This document shows, piece by piece, positions 1 to 9,585 of a DNA stretch of 64,000 nt. Origin of the DNA: S015-6 sp964479535. GTDB taxonomy: Bacteria > Desulfobacterota > DSWW01. Location of the stretch: contig CAYZMM010000005.1 of the NCBI GenBank assembly GCA_964479535.1, forward strand, positions 62,001-126,000, read 5' to 3'. The position numbers and the translations under genes are program-made. The notes beneath the pieces were generated by a model. The model was not told the DNA's origin. It ran no database searches and was given only the letters and a program-made list of their open reading frames with translations. Numbering within the stretch: the first letter of the stretch is position 1; each line of letters opens with the position of its first letter.

Positions 1-1
1 A

Positions 2-2116
2 AAGTTCGACGGGCGATCCTACAAGGTGTCCGGAGGCCTGCACGGGGTGGGCATCTCCGTCGTGAACGCTTTGGCGAAGCACCTGGAGGCGCGGGTCAAG
101 CGAGACGGAAAGGTCTACGAGCAGAAATACGAGAAAGGCAGGGTCGCCTCCGAGCTTCGGGTCGTGGGAACCACCCAGCGCACGGGAACGCGGATTCGAT
201 TCCTTCCCGACCCGGATATCTTTGAGGACCTGGAATGGAACTTCGACACCCTTGCGCAACGACTGAGAGAGCTCTCCTTTCTGAATGCGGGCATCCAGAT
301 CACCCTCGAGGACGTGAGGGCGAACAAGAAGAGCGAGTACAGCTACAAAGGGGGCATCGTCTCGTTCATCGATTTCCTGAACGAGAGCAAGAAGCCCCTT
401 CACAAGAAGATCATCCATGTCCAGGGCAACCGGGACGAGGTGGATATCGACATCGCCGTGCAGTACAACGACGGTTATACCGAAACCGTCTTCTCCTACG
501 TCAACAATATCAACACCCGCGAGGGTGGCACCCACCTCTCCGGATTTCGAGCGGCCCTGACGCGCACGATCAACTCGTACGCGGTGTCGAACAACCTGTT
601 CAAGAAGAACGCAAAGACCTCGCTGAGCGGAGAAGACATCCGCGAGGGCCTGACGGCCGTTGTCAGCGTAAAGGTAAGGGACCCCCAGTTCGAGGGGCAG
701 ACGAAGACGCGACTCGGCAACAGCAACGTCAAGGGAATCGTGGAGAACTTCGTCAACGACGGCCTGAGCACCTTCCTGGAGGAGAATCCTTCCACCGGGC
801 GGAAGATCGTGGACAAGGTGCACGAGGCGGCCAGAGCGAGGGAAGCGGCGCGAAAGGCGAAGGAACTCACGAGGAGGAAGAGCGCCCTCGAGGTGAGCTC
901 GCTTCCGGGGAAGCTGGCCGATTGCCAGGAAAAGGACCCCGGGCTGAGCGAGATCTTCCTCGTCGAGGGGGATTCCGCAGGCGGGTCCGCCAAGCAGGGA
1001 AGAGACCGGAAGTACCAGGCCATTCTGCCGCTGAAAGGAAAGATCCTGAACGTGGAGAAGGCCCGGCTCGACAAGATGCTTCAGAATCAGGAAATCGGGT
1101 TCATGATCACGGCCCTCGGGAGCGGGATCGGGGAGGAGGATTTCCGGATCGAGAACCTGAGGTACCACAGGATCATCATCATGACGGATGCCGACGTGGA
1201 CGGCGCTCACATCCGAACGCTGCTGCTCACCTTCTTCTATCGCCACTATCGGGAAATCATAGAGAGGGGATATCTGTACATCGCACAGCCGCCCCTGTAC
1301 CTCTTGAAGGATGCAAAGAAGAAGGACGCGAAATACATCAAGAACGACGGAGATTTTCTGGAGTTTCTGCTCGACAGAGGGGTCAAGGACACCCGGGTTC
1401 GCCTCAGGGACGGAAACGAAGTGAAGGACGCCCGTCTGAAGAAGCTGGTCAAGAAGATCATTCGATTCGATGAACTGATTGCCCGACTTCGGCCCGGGAT
1501 GGTGGACACAGAGATGTTGCGGGACCTTCTCCTGGAGACACACTTTTCGGAGGCCATGCTGCAGAAGAGGGAGGAACTCGAAAGAACGGTAGGCGAGTTC
1601 TGGGAGGGAAGGCAGAAGGAGGGTTTTTCAAGAGAGCGGGAGGAGTATTTCATCGAAGAGGACCCGGAGAACAACTGCCACCGGATCCGCTACCTTTCGG
1701 CAACGAACGGATCCAGATGGGAGACCGTGGTCGATGCGGAGCTCGTCGAGGTTCCGGCGTTCCAGGAACTCATGAGAATCGTCTCGGAATTTGACGACAT
1801 CGGCGATCCTCCCTTTCGGGTGGAGAAGGCAGAGGAACAGACCGAGGTGGATGGCCTGTTCCACCTCAAGGAGCGGATCCTCCAACTGGGCCGAAAGGGC
1901 CTGGGTATCCAGCGGTACAAGGGCCTCGGAGAGATGAACCCCGCACAGCTCTGGGAAACGACCATGAACCCGGAAACCCGGACGCTCCTTCAGGTTGGAA
2001 TCGCCGACGCGGCCGAGGCGGAGCGCGTCTTCAGCACCCTCATGGGAGACGATGTCGAGCCTCGGCGCCAGTTCATCTCGGAGAACGCCCTTCAGGTGCA
2101 GAACCTCGACATTTAG
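2..2116 (+). CDS. gyrB: DNA gyrase subunit B, 5' end outside window
   Basis: ATPase/TOPRIM subunit of DNA gyrase, which introduces negative supercoils in the cytoplasm. The frame is open from the window edge, so the N-terminal start is missing; 704 codons remain. Seen: the ATP-lid motif GGLHGVG near 35-55, the TOPRIM motifs EGDSAGG near 965 and DADVDGAH near 1190, and IQRYKGLGEM from 1907. About 200 residues separate YLLK (1300) from IQRYKGLGEM, matching the long insert known in proteobacterial GyrB and absent from short Gram-positive forms. The stop lies 19 nt before the gyrA start, so the two are very likely cotranscribed. Confidence 0.97.
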   Translation, partial: KFDGRSYKVSGGLHGVGISVVNALAKHLEARVKRDGKVYEQKYEKGRVASELRVVGTTQRTGTRIRFLPDPDIFEDLEWNFDTLAQRLRELSFLNAGIQITLEDVRANKKSEYSYKGGIVSFIDFLNESKKPLHKKIIHVQGNRDEVDIDIAVQYNDGYTETVFSYVNNINTREGGTHLSGFRAALTRTINSYAVSNNLFKKNAKTSLSGEDIREGLTAVVSVKVRDPQFEGQTKTRLGNSNVKGIVENFVNDGLSTFLEENPSTGRKIVDKVHEAARAREAARKAKELTRRKSALEVSSLPGKLADCQEKDPGLSEIFLVEGDSAGGSAKQGRDRKYQAILPLKGKILNVEKARLDKMLQNQEIGFMITALGSGIGEEDFRIENLRYHRIIIMTDADVDGAHIRTLLLTFFYRHYREIIERGYLYIAQPPLYLLKDAKKKDAKYIKNDGDFLEFLLDRGVKDTRVRLRDGNEVKDARLKKLVKKIIRFDELIARLRPGMVDTEMLRDLLLETHFSEAMLQKREELERTVGEFWEGRQKEGFSREREEYFIEEDPENNCHRIRYLSATNGSRWETVVDAELVEVPAFQELMRIVSEFDDIGDPPFRVEKAEEQTEVDGLFHLKERILQLGRKGLGIQRYKGLGEMNPAQLWETTMNPETRTLLQVGIADAAEAERVFSTLMGDDVEPRRQFISENALQVQNLDI

Positions 2117-2135
2117 TCCGCGGGGGAGTGAAGGT

Positions 2136-4568
2136 TTGGACGCACAGAAGTTGCCGGTCAACATCGAAGAGGAGATGAAGCGCAGCTTCCTCGACTATTC
2201 GATGAGCGTGATCGTCATGCGGGCCCTTCCGGACGCCCGGGACGGATTGAAGCCGGTTCACCGGCGAGCGCTATACTCCATGTATGAGCAGAGAAACGTC
2301 TGGAACCGGCCTTACAGGAAGAGCGCCCGGATCGTCGGGGACGTGATCGGTAAGTACCATCCTCACGGCGACGCCTCGGTGTACGACACGATCGTACGCC
2401 TGGCCCAGGATTTCTCCATGCGCTACCCCCTGGTGGACGGCCAGGGGAACTTCGGGTCCGTGGACGGGGATCCCCCGGCCGCCATGCGCTACACGGAGGT
2501 CCGCATGGAGCGGATCGCCGGGGAGATGCTCGAGGACATCGAGAAGGAGACCGTCGAGTTCAGGCCGAACTATGACGAGTCGCTGGAAGAGCCCGTCGTT
2601 CTTCCCACCAAGGTACCCGATCTTCTCATGAACGGCTCATCCGGCATCGCCGTCGGAATGGCCACCAACATTCCTCCCCACAATCTTGGCGAGCTCGTGG
2701 ACGGTCTGGTGGCGATGATCAACGATCCGGACATCGGGGTGGAAGACCTGATGCGGTTCATCCCCGGCCCCGATTTCCCGACGGGCGGAATCATCTACGG
2801 CACGTCCGGTATAGCGGATGCCTACCGGACGGGCAAAGGGATCCTCCACGTGCGGGGAAGATGCCTGATCGAGCGCCACCCCCGCACGGAACGAGAAAGC
2901 ATCGTGCTCACCGAGCTTCCTTACCTGGTCAACAAGGCGAAGCTCATCGAACGGATCGCCGAGCTCGTGCGGAACCGGAGGCTCGAAGGGATCCAGGACC
3001 TTCGGGACGAGTCGGACAAGGACGGCATTCGGGTCGTCATGGACCTGAAGAGGGATGCGTCCGCCGATGTGCTCGTCCGGCAGCTCTACAAGCATACGCC
3101 GATGGAGATGTCTTTCGGCGTCATCAACCTCGCTCTGGTAAACCAGCAGCCGAAGATCCTGAACCTCAAGGAACTCCTGGACCAGTTCCTCTCCTTCCGA
3201 AAGACCGTGATCACCCGGAGGTGTCTCTTCGATCTCAGGAAGGCCGAGGAAAGGGCCCACATCCTGGAAGGCCTTCGTATCGCCCTGGACCACTTGGATG
3301 AAGTGATTGCCCTCATTCGTGGATCTTACAAGACAGAGGATGCGCGGAATTCCTTGATGGAGAAGTTCGGCTTGAGTCAGGTTCAGGCCCAGGCGATCCT
3401 CGACATGCGCCTCCAGAGACTGACCGGCCTGGAGATCGAAAAGGTCGTGGACGAGTACAATGCACTGATCAAGGAGATCGCGCGCCTGAGGGAGATTCTC
3501 GGAAACGAGAGACTCATCTACCAGATGATTCAGGGGGAACTCGAGGAGATCAAGAAGCAGTACGGTGACCCGAGAAGAACCGAGATCAAGGAGGAGACCG
3601 AGCAGATCGAGCCGGAGGACCTGATCGTGGAAGAGGAGATGGTGGTCACCGTTTCCAACACGGGCTATATCAAGAGAAACCCCGTCACCCTTTACCGCGC
3701 ACAGCACAGGGGGGGCAAGGGAAGGGTAGGGATGGCGACCAAGGAGGACGACTTCGTCTCCAAGCTGTTCGTCGCTTCAACCCACAGCTATCTGCTCGTC
3801 TTCACCTCGAGGGGAAGGGTTTTCTGGATCAAGGTGCACGAGATTCCACAGGCGGGGAGGGCGGCGAAGGGAAGGTCCATCGTCAACCTGCTGCAGCTCG
3901 GAGATCATGAAGCCGTGAACACCTCCCTGGTCGTCAGGGAGTTCTCCGAAGATACCTACCTCGTCATGGCCACCCGGAAGGGAATCATCAAGAAGAGCGT
4001 GCTTTCCGCCTACAGCCATCCGAGGACCGGCGGGATCATTGCGATCAAGCTCGACGAGAATGACGGGCTGGTCGGGGTGGAAATCACCGACGGCGAGAAG
4101 GATATCGTGCTCGGCACCCGGATGGGCAAGCTGATTCGCTTCTCGGAGGAGGATGTCCGGCCGATGGGTCGGGTGAGCAGAGGGGTACAGGGAATCCGCC
4201 TCGTCGGGGATGACGAGGTCGTGGGCATGGAGGTGGTGACCCCGGACGAGACCCTGCTGACGGTGACCGAACGGGGATACGGGAAGAGGACGCGCACCCG
4301 GGAGTATCGAAAGCAGTCTCGAGGCGGCCAGGGCATCATCACGATCAAGACGGACGAGAGGAACGGTCAGGTCGTCGGGATGAGGCAGGTCACCGACGAC
4401 GACCAGTTGATCATGGTCTCCAGTGACGGCAAGATTATCCGAATGAAGGCCTCTCAGATCCCGGTGATCGGGAGGAACACCAAGGGCGTCCGACTGATCG
4501 TTCTCCAGGAGAGTGGAAAGCTTGTCAGCTTCGCGAAGCTCGAAGAAAAAGAAGAAGGCGAGGGATAG
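2136..4568 (+). CDS. gyrA: DNA gyrase subunit A
   Basis: Breakage-reunion subunit of gyrase, 810 aa. TTG at 2136 is chosen because a GGGGGAG Shine-Dalgarno (2122-2128) sits 7 nt upstream and the protein then begins LDAQKLPVNIEEEMK, as in the family; upstream in-frame sequence lies inside gyrB. Catalytic tyrosine is Tyr119 in AAMRYTEVRM. The quinolone region reads HPHGDASVYDT (75-85), with Ala80 at the position of E. coli Ser83 and Asp84 at that of Asp87. GyrA-box-like motifs QHRGGKG and QSRGGQG are present in the C-terminal wrapping domain. It follows gyrB and overlaps the next gene. Confidence 0.97.
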   Translation: MDAQKLPVNIEEEMKRSFLDYSMSVIVMRALPDARDGLKPVHRRALYSMYEQRNVWNRPYRKSARIVGDVIGKYHPHGDASVYDTIVRLAQDFSMRYPLVDGQGNFGSVDGDPPAAMRYTEVRMERIAGEMLEDIEKETVEFRPNYDESLEEPVVLPTKVPDLLMNGSSGIAVGMATNIPPHNLGELVDGLVAMINDPDIGVEDLMRFIPGPDFPTGGIIYGTSGIADAYRTGKGILHVRGRCLIERHPRTERESIVLTELPYLVNKAKLIERIAELVRNRRLEGIQDLRDESDKDGIRVVMDLKRDASADVLVRQLYKHTPMEMSFGVINLALVNQQPKILNLKELLDQFLSFRKTVITRRCLFDLRKAEERAHILEGLRIALDHLDEVIALIRGSYKTEDARNSLMEKFGLSQVQAQAILDMRLQRLTGLEIEKVVDEYNALIKEIARLREILGNERLIYQMIQGELEEIKKQYGDPRRTEIKEETEQIEPEDLIVEEEMVVTVSNTGYIKRNPVTLYRAQHRGGKGRVGMATKEDDFVSKLFVASTHSYLLVFTSRGRVFWIKVHEIPQAGRAAKGRSIVNLLQLGDHEAVNTSLVVREFSEDTYLVMATRKGIIKKSVLSAYSHPRTGGIIAIKLDENDGLVGVEITDGEKDIVLGTRMGKLIRFSEEDVRPMGRVSRGVQGIRLVGDDEVVGMEVVTPDETLLTVTERGYGKRTRTREYRKQSRGGQGIITIKTDERNGQVVGMRQVTDDDQLIMVSSDGKIIRMKASQIPVIGRNTKGVRLIVLQESGKLVSFAKLEEKEEGEG

Positions 4569-5346
4569 AAAGCGGCCTCTTCTCTCCGGCACGATGCTCT
4601 TCGGGCTGGTTCTCGGCTTCCTGGCAGGGGCGGGGTGTACCGGCACCGACCGTGACGCGGAGTACAGAAAGGCGGAGCAGTTCTGGCAGCGGAAGATGTA
4701 CGGCCTGGCCGCACAGGGCTACGAGCACTTCGCCTCCCGGCACCCCAGCGACCCGAAGGCGCCGCAGAGCCTTTACAAGGCAGGTTTCATTTATGCCTAC
4801 TACCTCACGGACTATCCAAGGGCGATCCAACTGTTTCATCGCCTGATCGCGCTCCACCCGAACAGCCCTTTTTGTCTTCAGGCCCATCGAAGCCTCGCGG
4901 AGACCTATGCAACACGACTCAGGCAATACCCCCAGGCCATCGCCCAGTATTTGAGGGTCATCGATCTGGAGAGGCGGGAAGGCAGGGATCCCTCCCCGTA
5001 CCTGTACGAGGTCGGCCGGTGCTACTTCCTGATGGGCGATTCGAATCAGGCTGTGAAGGTGTACGAGAGGATCTGCCGGGAGGCGCCGAAGGGCGAACTC
5101 GCCGACCGTGCGGCCTATCAAGTGGGGTTCATCCGTTTCCTCGAGGAAGACTGGCTGGCGGCTGAGAAGGACTTCCGATTCTTTCTGGAACGTTACCCGG
5201 ACAGCGAGTGGGCCTTTGACGGCATGCTGCATCTGGCCAAGAGCCTGAAGAAACTGGATCGTCACCAGGAATCCGCGGCCGTCATCCGCGAGGTGCGACA
5301 GATGTTTCCGGACAGGGCGGACACCCTGGAAACGAGGGCGGAATAG
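4513..5346 (+). CDS. TPR-repeat lipoprotein (BamD/YbgF-like)
   Basis: Probable lipid-anchored periplasmic TPR protein, 277 aa. GTG 4513 (or TTG 4522) is preferred although it overlaps gyrA by 56 nt, because it supplies a basic n-region (KKKKKARDRKR) ahead of the hydrophobic LFGLVLGFLAGAGC signal; ATG 4594 would start inside the hydrophobic segment. The lipobox AGAGC is slightly atypical. After it come helical pairs with TPR spacing (WQRKMYGLAAQGYEHF, DYPRAIQLFHRLI, DSNQAVKVYERI, DWLAAEKDFRFFL). This is the layout of BamD (outer-membrane assembly) and YbgF/CpoB (Tol-Pal) proteins, but nothing decides between them. Confidence 0.75.
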   Translation: MESLSASRSSKKKKKARDRKRPLLSGTMLFGLVLGFLAGAGCTGTDRDAEYRKAEQFWQRKMYGLAAQGYEHFASRHPSDPKAPQSLYKAGFIYAYYLTDYPRAIQLFHRLIALHPNSPFCLQAHRSLAETYATRLRQYPQAIAQYLRVIDLERREGRDPSPYLYEVGRCYFLMGDSNQAVKVYERICREAPKGELADRAAYQVGFIRFLEEDWLAAEKDFRFFLERYPDSEWAFDGMLHLAKSLKKLDRHQESAAVIREVRQMFPDRADTLETRAE

Positions 5347-5356
5347 GGGGCGCGTT

Positions 5357-7744
5357 GTGAAACGGCGAAATCTGTCCAAGGTCCTCGAGGACCTGGAGCA
5401 TGCGAAGTTCTTCGCCCCATGCCTCACAGCGAAGGTTGCCTCGCCGTCCCGCCCGGGCGATTTCGCCGATTTTCCCGAGAGTCTTTCCGAGGAGCTGAAA
5501 CGGGCCCTGAGCCTCAGAGGCGTCCGAAAGCTCTATTCTCACCAGGCAGAGGCTTTCCAGAGGGCAAAGGTGGGTGAAGACATCGTCGTGGTCACGCCCA
5601 CGGCATCCGGAAAGACGCTCTGCTACAACCTGCCCGTTCTGAACGCCATCGACGGGGACCCCGCGAGCAGGGCCCTGTACCTCTTTCCCACCAAGGCCCT
5701 TGCCCAGGACCAGCTCGCCGAGCTGGAGGGGCTGGTCCTGGGCCTGAAGGCCGCAGTAAGGGCCTACACCTACGACGGGGATACCCCGGGTGACATACGG
5801 AGGGCCATACGCAAGAAGGCTCACGTGGTCATCACGAACCCGGACATGCTTCACGCCGGCATCCTGCCCCATCACACGAAGTGGAACGAGTTCTTCCGAA
5901 ACCTCTCCTTCATCGTGATCGATGAGACGCACACGTACCGTGGTGTTTTCGGGAGCCACATGGTCAACGTGATGCGACGTCTCCACAGGGTCTGCGGGCA
6001 CTACGGCTCCAGGCCGCAGTTCATCTGTTGCTCCGCCACCATCGCGAACCCGCAGGAAGTTGCAAGCCGGCTGGTCCAGGGCGAGGTGGTGCTCATCGAC
6101 CGGAACGGGGCGCCCCAGGGAGAGAAGCGGTTCTACTTCGTCAATCCACCGGTCGTCCAGAAGGAGCTCGGGTTGAGGAAATCCCCGCTCGCCATGGCCC
6201 AGAGGATCGCCGGCGAGCTGCTCCGAAGCGATATCTCGACCATCGTGTTCACGACCACCCGCCTGAACGTGGAGGTACTCACCAAATACCTGAAGGACCT
6301 GTTCAAGCCGTCCGGAACGGGCGAGGAGCAGAAGGTTCGCGGGTACCGGGGAGGATACCTGCCCAACCTGAGGCGCGAAATCGAGAAAGGCCTGCGGGAC
6401 GGAAAGATCAAGGGCGTCGTGAGCACGAATGCGCTGGAACTGGGGGTCGATATCGGCAGCCTGGAGGCCTGCATCCTGACGGGGTATCCCGGCTCCATTG
6501 CGAGCACCTGGCAGCAGGCCGGAAGGGCCGGCAGAAAGGCGGGTCTGTCCTGCGCCGTTCTCGTGTCCAGAAGCACCCCCCTGGACCAGTTCATCATCCG
6601 GCACCCGGACTACTTCTTCGGCCGATCGCCGGAGAACGCCCGGCTGAACCCGGAGAACCTGACGATTCTGATGAGCCACATCCAGTGCGCCGCCTTCGAG
6701 CTCCCGTTTCGGAAGGGAGAAGCCTTTGGGGAGGCGGATCTGGAGGAGATCCTGGACTTCCTCGCGGAGAAGCGCGTTCTCAGGAGGCTCGGGGACACAT
6801 GGTACTGGGCCGAGGACGGCTACCCCGCGGACCGAATCAGCCTTCGAAGTGTGGCGGCCGAGAACTTCGTGGTCCTTGACCGTTCCGAGGGGAACCAGGT
6901 CATTGCGGAGGTGGATTTCGAAAGCGCCCCTCTGACCGTGTATCCCGGGGCCGTCTACATGGTGGAAAGCCGGCAGTACCAGGTCGAAGAGCTCGACTAC
7001 CACAACCGGAAGGCGTATGTCACGCCCGTAAAGGCGGAGTATTACACGGAGGCAGTGCTCTACACCCAGTTGAAGATCCTGGACGTGTTCCTGTCGGACC
7101 CGGAGCAGGAGGACCGTCACGGGGCACGGTTTCACGAGGGAGAGGTTCACGTGTTGAACCACGTGGCAGGCTTCAAGAAATTGAAGTTCTACACGGTGGA
7201 GAACCTGGGATACGGCGAGGTCTCCCTCCCGGACCAGGAGATGCACACAACCGCCTTCTGGATCACGGTGCCGCCCGAGGAGATTCACGAGATCGGGCTC
7301 TCCGTGCAGGAGCTGCTGGAGGCCCTTGCCGGGGCCGGCTACGCCATGCAGCACATGGCTTCCTTCCTGCTCATGTGTGAGACGAGAGATCTCGGAAGAT
7401 GCATCGGGGATCCTTACCTGCAGTGGTTCTACCCTGCGGAAACGGACCGAATTCCCCACGATCGACTTCCGCTGGACGAACACGGGATGCCCCGGGGAGA
7501 GTCGGGGGACCGGGCTTTTCGACCCACGCTGTTTCTCTACGACGCCTACCCGGGCGGCGTCGGACTGAGTTCCTACCTCTTCTCCCGGAGGGAGGAGCTG
7601 CTCGGGGGGACCCTTTCGGTGGTCGAGCGATGCCCCTGTGCGAGCGGCTGTCCGTCCTGTGTGGGTCCGTCCGGAGCGATAGGCGAAAAAGCGAAGCAGG
7701 ACGCGGTGAGGCTTCTGAAGTGGATGATCTCAGCGAGAGGCTGA
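5357..7744 (+). CDS. DEAD/DEAH-box helicase with C-terminal Cys (MZB/DUF1998) domain, YprA/MrfA-like
   Basis: Superfamily 2 ATP-dependent DNA helicase of the YprA/MrfA type, 795 aa, GTG start 10 nt after the previous stop. Seen in order: motif I TPTASGKT (residues ~75-85), Walker B DETH, motif III SATI, the helicase C domain with VSTNALELGVDIGSL and QQAGRAGR, then a C-terminal domain with the four-cysteine cluster CPCASGCPSC near residue 765. Family members in Bacillus (MrfA) unwind DNA in mitomycin-crosslink repair. The downstream gene encodes the partner nuclease type YprB and overlaps it by 25 nt. Function by homology; substrate not visible. Confidence 0.88.
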   Translation: MKRRNLSKVLEDLEHAKFFAPCLTAKVASPSRPGDFADFPESLSEELKRALSLRGVRKLYSHQAEAFQRAKVGEDIVVVTPTASGKTLCYNLPVLNAIDGDPASRALYLFPTKALAQDQLAELEGLVLGLKAAVRAYTYDGDTPGDIRRAIRKKAHVVITNPDMLHAGILPHHTKWNEFFRNLSFIVIDETHTYRGVFGSHMVNVMRRLHRVCGHYGSRPQFICCSATIANPQEVASRLVQGEVVLIDRNGAPQGEKRFYFVNPPVVQKELGLRKSPLAMAQRIAGELLRSDISTIVFTTTRLNVEVLTKYLKDLFKPSGTGEEQKVRGYRGGYLPNLRREIEKGLRDGKIKGVVSTNALELGVDIGSLEACILTGYPGSIASTWQQAGRAGRKAGLSCAVLVSRSTPLDQFIIRHPDYFFGRSPENARLNPENLTILMSHIQCAAFELPFRKGEAFGEADLEEILDFLAEKRVLRRLGDTWYWAEDGYPADRISLRSVAAENFVVLDRSEGNQVIAEVDFESAPLTVYPGAVYMVESRQYQVEELDYHNRKAYVTPVKAEYYTEAVLYTQLKILDVFLSDPEQEDRHGARFHEGEVHVLNHVAGFKKLKFYTVENLGYGEVSLPDQEMHTTAFWITVPPEEIHEIGLSVQELLEALAGAGYAMQHMASFLLMCETRDLGRCIGDPYLQWFYPAETDRIPHDRLPLDEHGMPRGESGDRAFRPTLFLYDAYPGGVGLSSYLFSRREELLGGTLSVVERCPCASGCPSCVGPSGAIGEKAKQDAVRLLKWMISARG

Positions 7745-9042
7745 AGCGCCTCCGGCGCGCCTACGGCGAAAACCGCCGGCCCGGGCGCCGGAACGACGAA
7801 ACAGACCCGGCTCGCCGCGGACCCGGCTCCCTGCGGGAACAGCTCGAGAGGATCGAACAGCGGAGTTCCCGGGCTCGGCTGTCTCGGGAAGGCCCTTCGG
7901 AAAGGGAGCGCCCCGCCGGGCTCGATGATCTCCTTGGCGGAAGGGAGGTTGAGACTCCTTTCGGTCCGTGCTACGAGGTCAAGGCCGTCTACCGGGAGAA
8001 CTACCGGCACGGCGACCACCGTATCGGCGACTTCCGAAACATCGACCTGATCGCTCTGAGCCTGTTCTGCGGAGGCCCGGACGACCTCGATGCGAAAATC
8101 GAAGAATTCCTGTTCATGGATCTGGAAACGACCGGCATCTCCCTGGGGACGGGCACCTACGGATTCCTGGTCGGTCTGGGCTTCTTCCGGGACGCGAAAT
8201 ACCACGTGCATCAGGTCTTTCTGAGGGATTTCGGGGAGGAGCCCGCTTTCCTCCACCACGTACAGCGGATCATGGCGCCCTTCCGGCACCTGGTCACCTT
8301 CAACGGCAAGTCCTTTGATGTCCCCCTCCTGGAGGCCCGCTTTGCCATGTGCTCCCAGCCCGAGACCCTCCGGGACATGGTTTCCTGGGATCTTTTATAT
8401 CCTGCCAGGAGGTTGTGGTATGATCGTCTTGAAGATTGCAGGCTGGAGACCATCGAGCGGGCGCGGCTCGGTGTCGCCCGGGAGGGCCGGGACATTTCGG
8501 GCGATCAGATTCCTCGAGCCTACTTCCGCTACGTCCACGAAGGGGATGCCCGCGACATGGATCGCATCGTGTACCACAACGCCATGGATGTGCTGAGCAT
8601 GGCTTCGCTGGCCATCCACATCGATCGGAGCCTTCGTCAGAAGGATCCTTCCGAATCGAACCTGTTCGCTGTCGGAAGGTATTACGAGAAGAGGGGCGTT
8701 CACGGCGCGGGGATCGAATTCTTCGAAGCGGCCTCCTGCCGCAGCCCCCGGACGCACGAGAAGGACCGGGCCCTGTTCCATCTGGCCGGACAGCACAGGC
8801 GGGAAGGCAGATTCGAGGAGGCGGTCCGCATCTGGGAGGGGCTCGTCGAGCGGGAGGGGTACGGTTTCCTCACGTGTTGCGTTGAAATCGCCAAACACCT
8901 GGAACACAGGAGACGTGACTACGGGCTGGCCATCGACATGGTTCTGCACGCCCTGGAGCGAACAGGACCGGGAGACTCCCGGTTCAGGGACGACCTGGAG
9001 AAGAGGCTCCACCGGCTTCGAAGGAAGAAGGGAGCAGCGTGA
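7720..9042 (+). CDS. RNase H-like exonuclease domain protein with TPR tail, YprB-like
   Basis: Putative 3'-5' exonuclease of the YprB/RNase_H_2 type, 440 aa. GTG 7720 is chosen because GAGG at 7708-7711 is well spaced and the gene then overlaps the helicase by 25 nt, a translational-coupling arrangement. Nuclease signature residues: FMDLETTGIS (first acidic pair), LVTFNGKSFDVPLLE (second Asp) and IVYHNAMDVLSM (last Asp). A charged low-complexity linker (~60 residues) precedes the fold and TPR-like helices (AVGRYYEKRGVHGAGIEFF, HRREGRFEEAVRIWEGLV) follow. YprA-YprB adjacency is conserved in Bacillus. Confidence 0.85.
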   Translation: MDDLSERLKRLRRAYGENRRPGRRNDETDPARRGPGSLREQLERIEQRSSRARLSREGPSERERPAGLDDLLGGREVETPFGPCYEVKAVYRENYRHGDHRIGDFRNIDLIALSLFCGGPDDLDAKIEEFLFMDLETTGISLGTGTYGFLVGLGFFRDAKYHVHQVFLRDFGEEPAFLHHVQRIMAPFRHLVTFNGKSFDVPLLEARFAMCSQPETLRDMVSWDLLYPARRLWYDRLEDCRLETIERARLGVAREGRDISGDQIPRAYFRYVHEGDARDMDRIVYHNAMDVLSMASLAIHIDRSLRQKDPSESNLFAVGRYYEKRGVHGAGIEFFEAASCRSPRTHEKDRALFHLAGQHRREGRFEEAVRIWEGLVEREGYGFLTCCVEIAKHLEHRRRDYGLAIDMVLHALERTGPGDSRFRDDLEKRLHRLRRKKGAA

Positions 9043-9527
9043 ACGACCAACCAACCCGATCCGTCCTCTTCGTCTGCACGGGCAACCTGTGCAGGAGCCC
9101 GATGGCGGAGGCCATCCTGAGGGATCGGATTCGGAAGCGGGGCCTGGAGGGCATAAGGGTCTCATCGGCAGGAACCTGGGGGCTGGAAGGTGAGCCGGCC
9201 GCCAAACATGCGGTCCGCGTTTGCGCGGACCGGAACGTGGGTCTGTCCGATCATGTGGCCAGAAGGCTGACCCATGAGATGGTGAGGGCGAGCGATCTGG
9301 TTCTGACCATGGAGATGGAGCATCTTCAGGCCGTGCTGGACCTGGATCCGGAAGCCCTTTCGAAAACCCGGATGCTGAGCGGTTACGGGAAGATGGAGGG
9401 TGGGATCGATCCGCCCATCCAGGATCCCTACGGGAGGCCCAAGAAGGCGTATGAGCGTTGCTTCGATGAGCTCGAGGTGTATGTGGATGCCCTGGTGGGT
9501 GAGCTCCTCGAAGAGCTGGGTGAATGA
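9039..9527 (+). CDS. Low-molecular-weight protein-tyrosine phosphatase family (or arsenate reductase-like)
   Basis: Cytoplasmic phosphatase fold, 162 aa. GTG start overlaps the preceding stop as GTGA. The P-loop is FVCTGNLCRSPMAEA: nucleophile Cys13 and Arg19 of CX5R, with Cys18 as a potential redox partner. The general-acid Asp lies in IQDPYGRP near residue 128. Known relatives dephosphorylate tyrosine-kinase or exopolysaccharide-regulatory proteins, and the fold is shared with arsenate reductases; the DPYG loop favours a phosphatase. Cotranscription with the nuclease gene is likely, but no functional link is evident. Confidence 0.88.
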   Translation: MNDQPTRSVLFVCTGNLCRSPMAEAILRDRIRKRGLEGIRVSSAGTWGLEGEPAAKHAVRVCADRNVGLSDHVARRLTHEMVRASDLVLTMEMEHLQAVLDLDPEALSKTRMLSGYGKMEGGIDPPIQDPYGRPKKAYERCFDELEVYVDALVGELLEELGE

Positions 9528-9585
9528 ATCTCCGGCCGCGGGCGCGAAACGAGAGGCCCCCTGACGAATCGCCTGGGGAGTTCCG

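Noticed and set aside
9540..9585. Terminator between phosphatase and rsmG
   Set aside because: Only a short GC match (GGCCCCC/GGGG) with no T-run; not convincing.
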